From the NCBI GenBank assembly GCA_942159475.1, contig OW804096.1:37323744-37387743 (forward strand): a stretch of DNA of 64,000 nucleotides, read 5' to 3'. Origin of the DNA: Sthenelais limicola (Eukaryota > Annelida > Polychaeta > Phyllodocida > Sigalionidae). Shown piece after piece: positions 62,093-64,000 of this stretch (position 1 is the first letter of the stretch; each line of letters begins with the position of its first letter). The position numbers and the translations under genes were made by a program. The notes below the pieces were generated by a model. The model made no database searches and was not told the DNA's origin. It worked only from the letters and a program-made list of their open reading frames with translations.

Positions 62093-62670
62093 CTCACATA
62101 TAAGTAACAACATATGATAAAAGAAAAAATATTCCGGTGTAATCCATGAGTAAATCCTTGGCATTGATGGGTGTCCACATAAGTATAAACATCAGAGCAA
62201 TCATAAATCAAGTCTCAAAACGACACTTACCAGATTACAAGACGAAACATGGTGATGAATCGTTGTGCCTATTGTGAAGCAGCTCACTATCAGTGAAAAA
62301 TAAAACGATCAGCTCAACTCTCCCCGATGGTTTTGGTCACTGCTAAGGAAGAACTTGAATTCGGCTGGTCATATAGTAGTGTCCGCCTCAAGCCATGAAT
62401 AATCTTGACCAATAGCAGCTTAGGACCCTGGAATTGCTCTTCCTGAGGAAGACATTCCACACCATATATAGCAAGGGGGGCGTATACTAGGAGCTGTCGT
62501 GCCACCATCACTCAGCATCATTTACATAATACGATTGCATCGTCCCATCCTACTGGACTTGCATAATAATGCCGCCTATCTGACTCAAAATAGATACCAT
62601 CTGTTCAACCCACAGGGACCCCGGATCCTTGTAATTTACTCTAAGATATATCCTGTCGACCAGAATTATT
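62093..62670. other. Right part of the pol-env interval of the retroelement
   Basis: About 580 bp between the transposon's right end and the integrase stop codon. It is not clearly coding. With the 200 bp left of the transposon it makes a pre-insertion pol-env gap of roughly 0.8 kb. A signal-like open stretch (MVARQLLVYAPLAIYGVEC) lies on the minus strand near 62505 but has no further support. Confidence 0.45.
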
Positions 62671-62673
62671 TTA

Positions 62674-64000
62674 CTATTTATTTGCTGTCTCTAGTATTTT
62701 GATAAGCTTATTATCAATCGCACTGGATTTCTTTATAAATTGTACATGTACTGGCCTTTTTACCTCTACCCCAGTCTCCAAATTCCTGATTTTCACAGTA
62801 TATGGGGATGGGAACCCACACACAACGAATGGTCCAGCAAATTGTTGCTGCAATTTCTTTGCTGTATTTTGCCTTAGCAAACGATGTACTTTAGCATAGA
62901 CTATAGATCCAACGTCTAATGTGTGGGGCTTGGCCTTCGTATCATGCGTCTCTTTCATTTTTCTTTCCCTCTCTCTTCTGCTTTTATTTGCAATTTCAGC
63001 CGCTTCAGCCTTTGTTTTCATTATTTGTAATAATTGATCTATTACTGGCTGAGTGTGGGCTATGTCATCTTGCAGTTGAGCCTCTGAGGGAATGATTGGG
63101 TTTTTGCCGAATGCAAGGAGATAGGGCGATATGCCAGTGGTGTAATGATCTGAAGCGTTCAGAGCAAATTGAATATTAGGTAAAAATAAATCCCAATTCG
63201 TCTGATTTTCATTCACCATCGTCCTTAAACAACCAATAATCGACTGATTTTGGCGTTCTACCTCTCCCTGTGATCGACTTAAATATGGCGAACCATGCAC
63301 TTGTTTTATTCCCCAAGCTTTGCATTTTTCTCTAAAAGTTTCTCCTATGTAACAGCTGCCATTATCGCTCCTCAAGATCTTAGGGACACCGACGTATGCT
63401 ATTACATATTTATGGAATTCAGCCGCCACCCTTTCTGCTGTAATAGCTGGTGTCGGCCATATAAAGCAAAACTTTGAAAAATGATCAGTCACTACCTGGA
63501 TGTAACAATTATTCCTCTGTGTTCTAGGTAGAGGGCCCATTGCATCTATCATCAAAGTTGAAAAAGGTGTGAAAGTCGTTTCTCTGATCTTCATGGGGAG
63601 CTTATTTGGATGCTTTACACTTTTAGATTGAAGACACTCATGGCATGATGTAATATGGTCTTTCGTATCTCTAGCCATCGAATTCCAGAAGAATCGGGCC
63701 TGGAGTAAAGAGAGTGTCTTTGCATAGCCAACATGTGCATTAATTGAATTACCATGTACATAATTGATCAAGGGGGCCTGTAATGTCTGTGGAATTACCA
63801 CTTGAAAGGAATTTGCCATCTGAGCTATCTTAGTCCTCTTAGGTAATCTGCAGAGTATGTTATCCTGAATGAAAAACATATCGTGTGTGGTCAGAATTAA
63901 CCTAGTCAACTCATGATTCTTGGGCAATTGTTTTCCTTCAATGTAACCTGACATTAGTTTACAAAACAAATCATCCCCCTGCGCCAGCTGTAATTTCAGC
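62674..64000 (-). CDS. pol: Integrase domain of retroelement pol polyprotein (partial, runs off window)
   Basis: The frame is open from the window edge to a stop at 62674, at least 440 residues. It shows the zinc-binding H-H-C-C module (VHGNSINAHVG ... SCHECLQSK), the catalytic core with D in LMIDAMGPLP, D in LRSDNGSCYIG and E in SQGEVERQNQSIIG (the D,D-35-E arrangement of retroviral integrases), and a C-terminal module with AGPFVV ... PYTVKIRN, a GPY/F-type motif of Ty3/gypsy elements. Reverse transcriptase and protease should lie right of the window. All catalytic residues are present, so integrase could be active. No frameshift seen. Confidence 0.88.
   Translation of the reverse strand, partial: LKLQLAQGDDLFCKLMSGYIEGKQLPKNHELTRLILTTHDMFFIQDNILCRLPKRTKIAQMANSFQVVIPQTLQAPLINYVHGNSINAHVGYAKTLSLLQARFFWNSMARDTKDHITSCHECLQSKSVKHPNKLPMKIRETTFTPFSTLMIDAMGPLPRTQRNNCYIQVVTDHFSKFCFIWPTPAITAERVAAEFHKYVIAYVGVPKILRSDNGSCYIGETFREKCKAWGIKQVHGSPYLSRSQGEVERQNQSIIGCLRTMVNENQTNWDLFLPNIQFALNASDHYTTGISPYLLAFGKNPIIPSEAQLQDDIAHTQPVIDQLLQIMKTKAEAAEIANKSRRERERKMKETHDTKAKPHTLDVGSIVYAKVHRLLRQNTAKKLQQQFAGPFVVCGFPSPYTVKIRNLETGVEVKRPVHVQFIKKSSAIDNKLIKILETANK

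Larger units (their letters stand above)
51782..64000 (-). mobile_element. Env-bearing Ty3/gypsy-like LTR retroelement, interrupted (runs off window)
   Basis: Minus-strand order is pol (integrase end, from 62674 upward), a pol-env interval, env (54820-57313), a 2.5-kb spacer, a polypurine tract and the LTR (51782-52321). This gag-pol-env order with a GPY/F-type integrase tail fits Metaviridae elements that have gained an envelope gene. It is inserted in a LINE and itself carries a 4.57-kb DNA transposon (57519-62092). Integrase and env frames are both open over the visible length, which suggests a young element. Confidence 0.75.

Noticed and set aside
1..64000. tRNA, rRNA or CRISPR features
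   Set aside because: No cloverleaf with matching box A and box B, no rRNA-like stretch and no regular spacer array. Direct repeats here are minisatellites or transposon copies.

Overview
This is animal nuclear DNA. It is AT-rich with few CpG islands, its genes are split by GT-AG introns, and it is crowded with short inverted-repeat elements, retroposon tails, LTRs and minisatellites. Together with the gene families seen (SLC5A7-type choline transporters, a sushi-domain secreted protein, an env-bearing Ty3/gypsy-like element, and a transposase-like family I associate with marine invertebrates), a marine invertebrate is the best guess. Phylum and species cannot be settled from this sequence alone. 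All recognisable genes lie on the minus strand, so transcription runs from high to low coordinates.

Left and centre (1-50.5 kb): a tandem array of high-affinity choline transporter genes (SLC5A7/CHT1 family). Copy B (9.4-21.2 kb) is complete. Ten coding exons join in frame to 577 residues, including a short first exon at 21.2 kb that supplies the start codon. Copy A (40.2-50.4 kb) keeps nine matching exons with identical phases, but it has an in-frame stop (CGA to TGA) in the exon matching B exon 7, and no first exon is visible. Copy C (1.87-3.08 kb) is only two exons with a 4-bp frameshift and a degenerate splice donor, so it is a relic. Two unrelated secreted-protein genes are interleaved on the same strand: one at 4.86-8.39 kb (signal peptide plus an unknown beta-rich domain) and one at 30.2-35.1 kb (signal peptide, a large Cys-containing extracellular domain, and a sushi/CCP module).

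The introns and intergenic DNA hold at least two abundant MITE-like families (one with GGGTCAG termini, one with TGATGTGT...CAGGAAAATGAG termini), three elements bounded by TTAA, several long perfect palindromes, two or three solo LTR candidates, SINE/LINE tails and minisatellites.

Right (50.5-64 kb): a nest of insertions. A MITE copy is cut by the 3' end of a LINE (50.84-51.78 kb). That LINE is cut by an LTR retroelement on the minus strand: 3' LTR at 51.78-52.32 kb, a 2.5-kb spacer, an env-like ORF at 54.8-57.3 kb, and the integrase end of pol from 62.67 kb running off the window. Between pol and env sits a 4.57-kb DNA transposon (57.52-62.09 kb) with about 30-bp terminal inverted repeats and a candidate 12-bp target duplication. 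Its single four-exon gene is intact and encodes an 808-residue transposase-like protein with an Arg-Gly repeat tail. This apparently complete transposon, carrying a poorly characterised transposase-like family and lodged in what looks like the env intron of a retroelement, is the most interesting thing here. If copy A still has a first exon, the whole nest lies in its intron 1.
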